Of a DNA stretch of 64,000 bases, positions 9,758 through 18,055 are shown piece after piece. Both the position numbers and the translations under genes were made by a program. The notes beneath the pieces were generated by a model. It made no database searches, had not been told where the DNA came from, and saw nothing but the letters and a program-made list of their open reading frames with translations. Source of the DNA: Paludibacter jiangxiensis (GTDB lineage Bacteria; Bacteroidota; Bacteroidia; Bacteroidales; Paludibacteraceae); the NCBI GenBank assembly GCA_945897785.1, contig CAMDGD010000001.1, positions 1-64,000 of the forward strand, given 5' to 3'. Each line of letters begins with the position of its first letter. Position 1 is the first letter of the stretch.

Positions 9758-10018
9758 ATGGATGCAAATTTAAGTTTATCATTACTACTAATGGTTGTTG
9801 GGATGACAACTGTTTTTATCACCTTATTTTCAGTTGTAATAATTGGAAATCTTATTATTCGGGTAGTTAACAAATACTTTCCGGAAGAAGTAAAAAAAGC
9901 TGTTTCAACAGCGATAACAAGCTCTACTATTGAAAAAAATAAAATGGCTGCAATAATAGCGGCTATAGATATTGTTACTGCAGGAAAAGGGAAAATTATA
10001 CAAGTAGAAAAAAAATAA
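9758..10018 (+). CDS. oadG: Oxaloacetate decarboxylase gamma-type subunit (OadG family)
   Basis: An 86-residue small membrane protein: one N-terminal transmembrane helix (about residues 8-32, LLLMVVGMTTVFITLF...), then a short cytoplasmic part with a stretch similar to the sodium-pump decarboxylase gamma subunit (KKAVSTAITSSTIEKNKMAAIIAAI). OadG anchors the alpha subunit to OadB and helps assemble the pump. It opens the operon 36 bp before oadA. It lacks the His/Pro-rich zinc-binding C-terminus of some enterobacterial OadG proteins. Confidence 0.85.
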   Translation: MDANLSLSLLLMVVGMTTVFITLFSVVIIGNLIIRVVNKYFPEEVKKAVSTAITSSTIEKNKMAAIIAAIDIVTAGKGKIIQVEKK

Positions 10019-10054
10019 AAAAAAGAATAATAATTCAATAATATTTAAGAAACT

Positions 10055-11923
10055 ATGGATAAAAAAATTAAGTTTTCACTAGTATATCGTGACATGTGGC
10101 AGTCTTCGGGAAAGTACATGCCTCGAGTTGATCAGTTGGTTAGAATTGCACCAGAAATTATCAAAATGGGTTGTTTTGATCGTGTTGAAACAAACGGCGG
10201 TGGTTTTGAACAAATCAATTTGCTTTTTGGAGAAAATCCAAACAAAGCAGTTAGAGAATGGACTCGTCCATTTAATGAAGCCGGCATACAAACACATATG
10301 TTAGACCGTTCTTTAAATGGATTACGAATGAGCCCTGTTCCTGCAGATGTTCGGAAATTATTCTACAAGGTTAAAAAAGCTCAAGGCGTAGATATTACCC
10401 GTTGTTTTTGCGGACTAAACGACCCAAGAAACATTATTGCTTCAATAAAATATGCAAAAGAAGCCGGCATGATTGCTCAAGGAACGCTTTCATTAACTGT
10501 TTCTAAAGTACATACAGTAGAATACTATTGCAACTTAGCTGACGAATTGATTGCCAACGGAGCAGATGAAATTTGCTTAAAAGATATGGCCGGTATCGGA
10601 AGACCAGTGTCTTTAGGTAAAATAGTAAAGCACATTAAAACTAATCACCCAGCTATTATTGTACAGTATCACGGACAAACAGGACCGGGCTTTACTCCTG
10701 CTTCAATATTAGAAGTGTGTAAAAACGGTTGCGATATTATTGATGTTGGTATGGAACCTTTATCTTGGGGAACAGGACACGCTGATGTTATCATGGTACA
10801 AGAAATGTTGAAAGATGCAGGATTCAAAGTGCCTGAAATTGACATGATTGCATACATGAAAGCGCGCGCCTTAACGCAAGAATTTATGGATGATTTCTTA
10901 GGATACTTTATTCCTGAGTCAAATCGTCGTTTGCAATCTTTATTAATTGCACCGGGATTACCGGGCGGTATGATGGGAAGTTTAATGAACGACCTAAAAG
11001 ACAACCTTTCTAGCATCAACAAATCATTGATTAAACAAGGGAAAGCGGAAATTACTACCGACGAATTATTGATTAAATTATTCGACGAAGTAGCTTATGT
11101 ATGGCCTCGTGTTGGGTATCCTCCATTGGTAACACCATTTTCGCAATATGTTAAAAACTTAGCTTTATTCAATATCATGCAAGTAACCAAGGGACAAGAA
11201 AGATGGACCATGATTGCAGATAATATTTGGGATATGATTCTAGGTAAAGCCGGAAAATTACCTGGTGAAGTTGCTCCGGAAATTAAAAAACTAGCGGCTT
11301 CTCAAGGACGAGAATTCTACACCGGAGATCCACAGGCGTTATACCCTGACAAATTGGAAGATTTCAAGAAAGAAATGAAAGAAAAAGGATGGGAATTTGG
11401 TCAAGATGACGAAGAATTGTTTGAATTAGCCATGCATCCAGAGCAATACAGAGCACTGCGTTCTGGTGATGCTAAAAAAGCCTTTGAGAAAGAATTGGCT
11501 CAAGAAAAAGCAAAACTTGCCGACAAGACAGCAGCTCCAGTAGCTGCAACAAGCACCGCTGCATTCGAACCAAAAGTACTTAATCTTACTGTTAACGGAG
11601 AGCAATTTACCGTAAGCGTAAGCTATGGTACAGAAGCGGCTCCTGATACACCGTTACAAGCTACTGCTCCTAATGCGGCTCCTTCAGCTACTGTTAACGA
11701 AATCATTGCACCTATCTCAGGTAAGTTCTTTAAAACAAAAGACTCTTCGGAAAAAGCATTGAATGCTGGTGACACAGTTCAAAAAGGACAAGTAATAGGA
11801 TACATCGAAGCAATGAAAGTATTCAATGCTATAACCTCTGATGTTGCGGGTAAAATAGTTGAGTACCGCAGCGAAAACGGAGCCGAAGTAGATGAAGACG
11901 ATGTGCTAATTCGCATTCAGTAA
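10055..11923 (+). CDS. oadA: Oxaloacetate decarboxylase alpha subunit-like biotin protein
   Basis: A 622-residue carboxyltransferase: an N-terminal HMGL-like TIM barrel (about 5-270), the conserved PYC/OADA domain (about 290-470), an Ala/Pro/Thr linker, and a biotinyl domain with biotin-accepting Lys588 in EAMK. It moves CO2 from oxaloacetate (or a related acid) to biotin, and OadB then decarboxylates carboxybiotin. The metal site is unusual: the usual RDAHQS is RDMWQS (Asp13 kept), and the usual HxH reads QYH at 204-206, while the carbamylated-lysine motif is present (LKDMAG, Lys176). Similar sequences are familiar from Bacteroides, so the substrate of this branch may differ. It sits between oadG and oadB. 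Confidence 0.88.
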   Translation: MDKKIKFSLVYRDMWQSSGKYMPRVDQLVRIAPEIIKMGCFDRVETNGGGFEQINLLFGENPNKAVREWTRPFNEAGIQTHMLDRSLNGLRMSPVPADVRKLFYKVKKAQGVDITRCFCGLNDPRNIIASIKYAKEAGMIAQGTLSLTVSKVHTVEYYCNLADELIANGADEICLKDMAGIGRPVSLGKIVKHIKTNHPAIIVQYHGQTGPGFTPASILEVCKNGCDIIDVGMEPLSWGTGHADVIMVQEMLKDAGFKVPEIDMIAYMKARALTQEFMDDFLGYFIPESNRRLQSLLIAPGLPGGMMGSLMNDLKDNLSSINKSLIKQGKAEITTDELLIKLFDEVAYVWPRVGYPPLVTPFSQYVKNLALFNIMQVTKGQERWTMIADNIWDMILGKAGKLPGEVAPEIKKLAASQGREFYTGDPQALYPDKLEDFKKEMKEKGWEFGQDDEELFELAMHPEQYRALRSGDAKKAFEKELAQEKAKLADKTAAPVAATSTAAFEPKVLNLTVNGEQFTVSVSYGTEAAPDTPLQATAPNAAPSATVNEIIAPISGKFFKTKDSSEKALNAGDTVQKGQVIGYIEAMKVFNAITSDVAGKIVEYRSENGAEVDEDDVLIRIQ

Positions 11924-11943
11924 AAACAAATACTAACACCAAT

Positions 11944-11972
11944 AAAATACGCTGACCTTGTCAGCGTATTTT
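11944..11972 (+). promoter_or_regulatory. Intercistronic stem-loop between oadA and oadB
   Basis: A perfect 12-bp inverted repeat (AAAATACGCTGA / TCAGCGTATTTT) with a 5-nt loop starts 21 nt after the oadA stop and ends 18 nt before the oadB start. No long T-run follows, so it is less likely a full terminator than an mRNA-stabilising or partial-attenuation element that sets subunit ratios. Confidence 0.7.
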
Positions 11973-11990
11973 ACGATACAACATACAATT

Positions 11991-13202
11991 ATGGATATCA
12001 TTTATAAACTTTACGAGATGACGGCTATAGGCAATATCATTGCTTCGCCTGAAATTCTAATTATGTATGCACTAGGGTTCTTATTGCTATACCTAGGTAT
12101 CGTAAAAAAATACGAACCTTTGTTGCTAGTACCCATTGCATTTGGTGTTTTGTTAGCTAACTTCCCTATGGGACAAATGGGTGTTGTTCCGGCTGATTTA
12201 ATCAAAATTGACGAACACACCCACATGAATTTATTCGATATTGCGCATAATTATGGTATTATGAATTACCTGTATTATGCCTTAATAAAAACAGGGATTC
12301 TGCCTCCGTTAATTTTTATGGGTGTTGGTGCCATGACCGACTTTGGTCCGATGTTACGAAACTTAAAACTTTCATTATTCGGTGGCGCAGCACAATTAGG
12401 TATCTTTGCGGTTTTAATTATTGCTATGCTTTTTGGTTTTACCCCAAAAGAAGCCGCCTCATTGGCAATTATTGGTGGTGCAGATGGCCCTACAGCTATT
12501 TTCACAACCATAAAACTTGCGCCTCACCTTCTCGGACCTATTGCCATTGCAGCATATTCATATATGGCGTTGGTTCCTGTAATCATTCCTCTTATAGTTA
12601 AACTAACTTGTAACGAAAAGGAATTAAAAATTAACATGAAGGAACAAGACAAGCTATTTCCGCCGAAATATCAAATTAAAAACATTCGTGCAGTAAAAAT
12701 TGCTTTTCCAATAATCCTAGGTACGGTAATTATCGTTTTAGTTCCTTCATCAGCTCCGCTATTAGGTATGTTACTATTTGGTAACTTAGTTAAAGAAATT
12801 GGTACCGACACACAACGATTAACAGTTGCTGCTACGGATTACATCATGAACCCTGCTACTATCTTTTTAGGATTAACCGTAGGCGCAACAATGACATCTG
12901 AAGTATTTCTTGACCCGCAAACCATTATGATTATTGTAGGTGGATTCTTTGCTTTTGCTATATCTGTTGCCGGAGGTATTTATGCCGTAAAACTAACCAA
13001 CTTATTTTCTAAGAAGAAAATCAATCCGTTGATTGGTGCAACCGGTTTAAGTGCTGTGCCAATGGCTTCTCGTGTTGCAAATGAAATATCGACCAAATAC
13101 GATTCAAAAAACCATGTATTACAATATTGTATGTCAAGCAATGTGTCCGGTGTAATTGGATCGGCTGTTGCGGCAGGGGTATTAATATCGTTTTTAGGAT
13201 AA
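11991..13202 (+). CDS. oadB: Sodium ion-translocating decarboxylase beta subunit
   Basis: A 403-residue integral membrane protein with about nine to eleven helices. It decarboxylates carboxybiotin and exports Na+. The hallmark GGADGPTAIF motif is present (Asp165, equivalent to the essential Asp of Klebsiella OadB), as is the conserved C-terminal region MASRVANE...SNVSGVIGSAVAAG. I chose ATG 11991 over an upstream in-frame ATG at 11958, because the latter would place the coding start inside the oadA/oadB stem-loop. It is the last gene of the oad operon and is followed by a strong terminator. Confidence 0.94.
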   Translation: MDIIYKLYEMTAIGNIIASPEILIMYALGFLLLYLGIVKKYEPLLLVPIAFGVLLANFPMGQMGVVPADLIKIDEHTHMNLFDIAHNYGIMNYLYYALIKTGILPPLIFMGVGAMTDFGPMLRNLKLSLFGGAAQLGIFAVLIIAMLFGFTPKEAASLAIIGGADGPTAIFTTIKLAPHLLGPIAIAAYSYMALVPVIIPLIVKLTCNEKELKINMKEQDKLFPPKYQIKNIRAVKIAFPIILGTVIIVLVPSSAPLLGMLLFGNLVKEIGTDTQRLTVAATDYIMNPATIFLGLTVGATMTSEVFLDPQTIMIIVGGFFAFAISVAGGIYAVKLTNLFSKKKINPLIGATGLSAVPMASRVANEISTKYDSKNHVLQYCMSSNVSGVIGSAVAAGVLISFLG

Positions 13203-13219
13203 CAACTTTGCCTTTTCAT

Positions 13220-13257
13220 AAAAAAAGTGCTGAACCTGTGGTTCAGCACTTTTTTTT
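13220..13257. terminator. Bidirectional terminator between oadB and mlaF-like gene
   Basis: A long stem (A-run plus GTGCTGAACC, 3-nt loop TGT, GGTTCAGCAC plus T-run) lies between the convergent oadB and ABC-transporter genes. The A-tract/T-tract on both sides lets it work in both directions. Confidence 0.9.
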
Positions 13258-13279
13258 ATATCTCAATTCTGCGTATATA

Positions 13280-14044
13280 TTATTTATGTAGTGCGTATTT
13301 CACTTTCTTAAATAATTCTGAAGCAAAAACGAACTCATTTAATGCGTCATTATCTGACACATCAAAAATTTCGTTTCGCGATCCTTCCCAAGCTTTCACA
13401 CCTTTATCAATAAATAAAATATGATCACCCACCTCCATAACGGAGTTCATATCGTGCGTGTTTACAATAGTAGTAATATTGTATTCTGCTGTAATTTCTT
13501 GTATTAACTTATCAATAACAAGGGCTGTTATTGGATCGAGACCGGAGTTTGGCTCGTCACAAAAAAGGTATTTAGGATTTAAAGCAATAGCGCGAGCAAT
13601 AGCAACTCTTTTTTGCATCCCTCCACTAATTTCTGAAGGAGATAAATTAAACGATTGCTCTTTAAGGTTTACACGAATAAGGCAAAACTTAGCACGAGCA
13701 ATCATTTCCCTATTTGTCATTCCTGAAAACATTTCTAACGGAAACATAACATTTTCTAATACGGATAAGGAGTCAAATAAAGCTGATCCCTGAAAAAGCA
13801 TGCCTACTTCTTTACGCAATTCCTTAATCTCATTAAAACGCATTTGCATAAAATTACGACCATCATAGAGAATTTTTCCGGAATCAGCTTGATGCAAGCC
13901 AATGATGGATTTCATCAAAACCGTTTTTCCTGATCCACTCTGTCCAATAATCAAGTTCATTTTACCCGAATCAAACCTGGCAGAAAGATCTTTCAATACA
14001 TGGATTTCATCAAACGACTTATTTACGCGCTGTACTTCTATCAT
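13280..14044 (-). CDS. mlaF: ABC transporter ATP-binding protein, MlaF-like
   Basis: A 254-residue ATPase with Walker A GQSGSGKT (34-41), signature SGGMQKRVAIARA and Walker B YLFCDEP. The SGGM signature and partner identify it as the phospholipid/sterol-transporter class (MlaF/Ttg2A) that works with an MlaE permease in retrograde lipid trafficking. It lies 10 bp downstream of the mlaE-like gene. No MCE-domain (MlaD) gene follows, because the operon ends here at the bidirectional terminator. Confidence 0.92.
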   Translation of the reverse strand: MIEVQRVNKSFDEIHVLKDLSARFDSGKMNLIIGQSGSGKTVLMKSIIGLHQADSGKILYDGRNFMQMRFNEIKELRKEVGMLFQGSALFDSLSVLENVMFPLEMFSGMTNREMIARAKFCLIRVNLKEQSFNLSPSEISGGMQKRVAIARAIALNPKYLFCDEPNSGLDPITALVIDKLIQEITAEYNITTIVNTHDMNSVMEVGDHILFIDKGVKAWEGSRNEIFDVSDNDALNEFVFASELFKKVKYALHK

Positions 14045-14054
14045 ATTGGCCCTA

Positions 14055-14804
14055 TTAAGTTAACATTAAATTGGTAATCAATACATTAAAAATCAGAACT
14101 ATTACACTGCTATTAACAACAGCATTTGTACTGGCTTTACCAACATCCAATGCACCACCATAAGCATAATAACCGTAATAAGAAGATACTGAGGCTATAA
14201 TAAAAGCGAAAAAGAATGTTTTTACCACAGAATAAAAAATATAATACGGAATAAACAGGTATTGTATTCCAATCATATAATCATGCGTAGTAAGAATATC
14301 AGTAAATACACAGGCAAAATAACCACCCAATAAACCGGTTGCCATACTAAAAAATACCAAGCAAGGTATTAATAGCACAAAAGCAGCAATTTTTGGCAAA
14401 ATTAAGTAATTGGCAGAATTTACACCCATTATCTCCAAGGCATCAATCTGTTCGGTAATACGCATAGTGCCAATTTCTGATGCAATATTAGAGCCCACCT
14501 TACCTGCTAATATTAAGCACATAATGGTTGATGAAAACTCAAGCAATAAAGTATCTCGTGTAACCAGACCGGTTGCGTAAACCGGCAACAAGGGATCTTC
14601 GGTATTTAACTTTGTTTGAATGGTCATGATAGCACCAATAAAAATGGAAATTACCACTACAATCCCTAGGGAATTTACCACCAGTTTTTCCATTTCTTTT
14701 GGCAATTGCCGAAAAAACATACGCCATTGATCGGGTTGTGAAAAAACACGATACATAAGCGTACAATAAATCCCTACATGCTTTAAAAAAGTGAATATCA
14801 GCAT
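14055..14804 (-). CDS. mlaE: MlaE-family lipid ABC transporter permease
   Basis: About 249 residues with five to six membrane helices and the MlaE hallmark GxxxSNIASEIGTMRITEQIDAL region, which couples to the ATPase. The partner of the adjacent MlaF-like ATPase in the inner membrane. I use ATG 14804; a TTG at 14810 is also possible. The MCE substrate-binding component must be encoded elsewhere. Confidence 0.92.
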   Translation of the reverse strand: MLIFTFLKHVGIYCTLMYRVFSQPDQWRMFFRQLPKEMEKLVVNSLGIVVVISIFIGAIMTIQTKLNTEDPLLPVYATGLVTRDTLLLEFSSTIMCLILAGKVGSNIASEIGTMRITEQIDALEIMGVNSANYLILPKIAAFVLLIPCLVFFSMATGLLGGYFACVFTDILTTHDYMIGIQYLFIPYYIFYSVVKTFFFAFIIASVSSYYGYYAYGGALDVGKASTNAVVNSSVIVLIFNVLITNLMLT

Positions 14805-14932
14805 TATCAAAATTTTAACTTCCTAGTTTTACCTTTTTTTTGCGTAACCTTAGCAAGTAATTACTATTGATACTAACAAGGAGTAGCTAGTTGCATAACC
14901 ACACCCTTGTTAGTATTATCTTCTATATAAAA

Positions 14933-15688
14933 TTAAAATGCTTGAATAATAGCCATAAAGTCAGCCGCTTTCAACGAAGCTCCACCAATCAATCCTCCGT
15001 CAACATCAGGATTAGAAAATAATTCTTTTGCATTTGCCGGATTACAACTTCCTCCGTAAAGTATGGTACAATCGTCTGCAACTTGTTTTCCATATTTTTC
15101 GGCAACAATACCACGCACAAATGCATGAATCTCTTGCGCTTGATCAGCACTAGCCGTTTTACCTGTTCCTATAGCCCAAACAGGTTCGTAAGCTAAAATC
15201 ATTTTTCCGAAATCGGCAGCAGAAAAATCGAACATAGCTTCTTGCACTTGACTTTTTACCACATCGAAATGCTTTTCAGCTTCTCGTTGCGCCAATACTT
15301 CACCAAAACAAACAATTGGCGTTAATCCATTAGCTAACACCAACTGAATCTTATTTTTAATAATTTCGCTAGTTTCTCCGTAATATTCGCGTCTTTCAGA
15401 ATGCCCTAAAATAACAAAACCGGCTCCAGTCGATTGTATCATCTCGGCACTAACTTCGCCGGTATATGCTCCTTTTTCTTTTTCCGCACAATTCTGCGCA
15501 GATACACCAATAACACTTCCTTTAACAGCCTCAACCACACTAGCTACATGCGTTAATGGCGGAGCTACAACCACACCACATTTAACTTCCACTCCAGCTA
15601 AAGCTTCTTTTAATTCTGTAGCCAATGCTACACCTTCTTGTAAGGTTTTGTTCATCTTCCAGTTTCCTGCAACAACATTTTTTCTCAT
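14933..15688 (-). CDS. tpiA: Triosephosphate isomerase
   Basis: A 251-residue glycolytic TIM barrel that interconverts dihydroxyacetone phosphate and glyceraldehyde 3-phosphate. All key residues are visible: Asn9 and Lys11 (GNWKMN), His96 (LGHSERR) and Glu168 ([11 protein letters not shown]), plus the C-terminal phosphate-binding LYGGS and GGLIGGASL. It lies 25 bp after the BT_3928-type gene in a three-gene unit with DUF1599, a stable arrangement in Bacteroidia. Confidence 0.98.
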   Translation of the reverse strand: MRKNVVAGNWKMNKTLQEGVALATELKEALAGVEVKCGVVVAPPLTHVASVVEAVKGSVIGVSAQNCAEKEKGAYTGEVSAEMIQSTGAGFVILGHSERREYYGETSEIIKNKIQLVLANGLTPIVCFGEVLAQREAEKHFDVVKSQVQEAMFDFSAADFGKMILAYEPVWAIGTGKTASADQAQEIHAFVRGIVAEKYGKQVADDCTILYGGSCNPANAKELFSNPDVDGGLIGGASLKAADFMAIIQAF

Positions 15689-15713
15689 GTCAATAAAATT
15701 AGTATATTAATAG

Positions 15714-16952
15714 TTAGTTCTTTTTATTAAATCTTCTACCCAAAAACAGAATCAATACGCCGCCAATAAGGAACAAAATAGCTACAATGGCTATCTTTTT
15801 TGCCCATTCCGGCTTTGGTATTTCACTAAAACCTGATTCCTCTAAAGGTATAACAAACTCGGGCAAGTCATTATAATGCCATTTATTTATTACTGTTGCA
15901 TCTTTCAAAAGCACCAAGCCAGGGTTGGAACGAACAATTGTTTTTAGTGTAATTACATCTGTTAAACAAATGGGATAAGCCGCTTTTGTTTTAGTTAAAT
16001 AACTTTCAATATCTTGACTAACAGACGCCGTTAAAGCATAGAAATTGTAGCCGTTTTCTTTAGCATAATCATATATGGCATTGATTTCCGCTGCACGGGA
16101 TAAATCAGCTTTGGAAAAATCGTATGACACCAACAAGAATGAATAATCAGCATTTTCTAATACTAAATCTGTAATATCGCCATCTTCCAGGCTTTCAATC
16201 GTAAAATCATGAATAGGTGGTTCGTATCCCTTTTTAATCAACACCGTTTTTTGGTCTACAAATACCCAAGTACTATCGTTTCTAGGATAATCTTCCATAG
16301 AAAACTCTTTCTCAATACCATCCTTAGCATACACTAGCTTAATGTCAAAAGAATCAGGTTCAGCATCATCCGGAATATGCATGCCTTCAATTATATTACT
16401 GCCATTACTATAAGGTCTAAAATCAAGTAGGGGTAAATGCCGGTAACAATAAACGGAAAGTGCTATTGAGAAAAATAAAGCATACACTGTAAAAATCCAC
16501 TGCGTTTTTGCGGCAACAAAAGCATGGTGCTTTTTTAACAAGAAAAAAATTACCAATAGAACGATATCAATAGCAATGTTTTTCCAGAAAGTAGCCCAAT
16601 TACTTATTACTAGAGCATCGCCAAAACATCCGCAATCGTGCACAGGGTTATCTAGTGCTATCCAAAGCGTTAAAGGCGTCATAACCAACATAAACAAGGC
16701 CGCTACCCAAGTAGTTTCCTTCATCCGTATGCCAAAAAGAAAATTTAAGCCTATAACCAACTCGACTGCCGACAATAGAATAGAGCTACCAAATGCTACG
16801 GAAGAGAATTGTTCAAAGAACGGCCCCATCGCCACTAGGTAATCTTCCATCTTATAGGTGAAACCAAGTGGATCAACCGCTTTAACAAAACCTGAAAAAA
16901 CAAATACTGCCCCTAAAATAAGCCTACTCAACAACAATACATTTTTAGCCAT
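15714..16952 (-). CDS. BT_3928-family DoxX-like membrane protein with C-terminal redox-like domain
   Basis: About 412 residues in two parts. The first 170 or so residues hold four to five membrane helices of the DoxX type (LILGAVFVFSGFVKAVDPLGF...) with a CGCFGD motif in the second loop, as in MauE/methylamine-utilisation-type DoxX proteins. The rest is a soluble domain with a thioredoxin-like layout but no CxxC, closed by a C-terminal membrane helix. This family is found beside tpiA in Bacteroides. Its function is unknown; an envelope redox role is possible. I use ATG 16952, 4 bp past the DUF1599 stop, instead of the overlapping ATG at 16973. Confidence 0.82.
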   Translation of the reverse strand: MAKNVLLLSRLILGAVFVFSGFVKAVDPLGFTYKMEDYLVAMGPFFEQFSSVAFGSSILLSAVELVIGLNFLFGIRMKETTWVAALFMLVMTPLTLWIALDNPVHDCGCFGDALVISNWATFWKNIAIDIVLLVIFFLLKKHHAFVAAKTQWIFTVYALFFSIALSVYCYRHLPLLDFRPYSNGSNIIEGMHIPDDAEPDSFDIKLVYAKDGIEKEFSMEDYPRNDSTWVFVDQKTVLIKKGYEPPIHDFTIESLEDGDITDLVLENADYSFLLVSYDFSKADLSRAAEINAIYDYAKENGYNFYALTASVSQDIESYLTKTKAAYPICLTDVITLKTIVRSNPGLVLLKDATVINKWHYNDLPEFVIPLEESGFSEIPKPEWAKKIAIVAILFLIGGVLILFLGRRFNKKN

Positions 16953-16956
16953 ACCC

Positions 16957-17499
16957 TTATCCTCCAAATTCAATTTTGATTAAGCCAAAAACGGCATAAT
17001 TAATCATATCCAAATAATTCGCATCAATTCCTTCCGAAACAAGGGTTTTACCCTCATTGTCTTCTATTTGTTTGGTGCGGTATAATTTCATTAAAATTAA
17101 ATCGGTGTACGAACCCATACGCATTGAACGCCAAGCCTCATCGTAATCGTGGTTTTTAGCCATCATCAACTTTTTGGCTGTTGCAAGGTATTTTTCATAC
17201 AAAGCCATGCCTTTGTCAAAAGCTAAATCATCGTTATCAGCAAAACCTAATTCGAGCTGAATTAAACCGATAACACCATAATTAATGATGCCGATTAGCT
17301 CAGAACGGATACCCTCGTCAACCATAGACACTCCTTTTGTTTCAATGCTTCGAACTCGGGTTGCCTTAATAAAAATTTGATCAGTAATTGACTCTGGGCG
17401 CATTATTCGCCACGCAGCTCCGTAATCTTTCATCTTTTTAGTAAAAATATCTTTACAGATAGCGGCAACCCTATCAAACTGTTGTTCTGTATGCTCCAT
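16957..17499 (-). CDS. DUF1599 protein with two tandem nucleotide-modification-associated domains
   Basis: A 180-residue protein made of two homologous halves. Each half carries the pattern K-x-x-DY-x-x-AWR-x-M-R...S.TD.I..K..R...IE...V.EGI...IN.(A)V.GLI..E.G (about residues 12-88 and 106-180). The family is grouped with nucleotide-modification-associated proteins, and the all-alpha pattern with conserved Lys, Asp and Glu recalls MazG-like NTP pyrophosphatases, which is inference. It leads the tpiA unit. Confidence 0.82.
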   Translation of the reverse strand: MEHTEQQFDRVAAICKDIFTKKMKDYGAAWRIMRPESITDQIFIKATRVRSIETKGVSMVDEGIRSELIGIINYGVIGLIQLELGFADNDDLAFDKGMALYEKYLATAKKLMMAKNHDYDEAWRSMRMGSYTDLILMKLYRTKQIEDNEGKTLVSEGIDANYLDMINYAVFGLIKIEFGG

Positions 17500-17519
17500 G
17501 AGGTTTCTTTTATGAAGGG

Positions 17520-17527
17520 CAAATTTA
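17520..17527 (-). promoter_or_regulatory. Probable -7 element for the DUF1599-BT_3928-tpiA unit
   Basis: The minus strand reads TAAATTTG, matching TAnnTTTG, 21 bp before the DUF1599 start. No convincing -33 TTG is seen. Confidence 0.4.
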
Positions 17528-17639
17528 GCTTTTTATATTTGAAAACGAAAACATACTATGGCATAAAATGCATCATCGAAAATTAAAAAATAAACTAAAA
17601 TAAGTTGTCCAACTAAATAAACAATTCATACTCTTATAA

Positions 17640-17687
17640 AATATTTAGTACTATGTATTGCATGGTACTAAATATTACTTATCTTTG
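17640..17687 (+). promoter_or_regulatory. PadR operator palindrome overlapping a promoter
   Basis: A perfect 12-bp inverted repeat (AATATTTAGTAC at 17640-17651, GTACTAAATATT at 17665-17676) encloses a 13-nt spacer. A -33 TTG (17658-17660) lies in the spacer and a -7 TATCTTTG (17680-17687) lies 19 bp later. The padR start is 17 bp downstream. A dimeric PadR bound here would block RNA polymerase, so autorepression of padR and the PspC gene is likely. Confidence 0.75.
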
Positions 17688-17703
17688 TAAAAAATAATTT
17701 AAA

Positions 17704-18027
17704 ATGCACATCGAAAATATAAAATCGCAACTTAGAAAAGGAACGCTTGAATATTGCATTTTGTTAATAGTAAAGAAAAAAAGAGCGTATGCCAGCGACA
17801 TTATCAACGAACTAAAAACTGCAAAACTGATAGTTGTTGAAGGCACCTTATATCCTTTGCTCACACGATTAAAAAACGACGATTTATTGGAATATGCGTG
17901 GGAGGAATCAACACAGGGTCCCCCACGCAAATATTATAAATTAAGCAAAAAAGGAGTATCTACCTTAGGCGAAATGGAACAAGCTTGGTGCGAATTAAAC
18001 ACTTCTATTGCTCAATTAAAGAAATAA
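17704..18027 (+). CDS. PadR-family transcriptional regulator
   Basis: A 107-residue winged-helix repressor of the short PadR subfamily. The pattern LRKGTLEYCILLIVKKKRAYASDIINEL...VVEGTLYPLLTRLKNDDLLEY...GPPRKYYKLSKKG is diagnostic. It probably senses membrane or drug stress through a small ligand. It is 28 bp upstream of a PspC-domain gene, with which it forms an operon behind a palindromic promoter; this pairing is frequent in Bacteroidota. Confidence 0.93.
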   Translation: MHIENIKSQLRKGTLEYCILLIVKKKRAYASDIINELKTAKLIVVEGTLYPLLTRLKNDDLLEYAWEESTQGPPRKYYKLSKKGVSTLGEMEQAWCELNTSIAQLKK

Positions 18028-18055
18028 TTTTTCGAACAACTCAAAACCTACTCCC

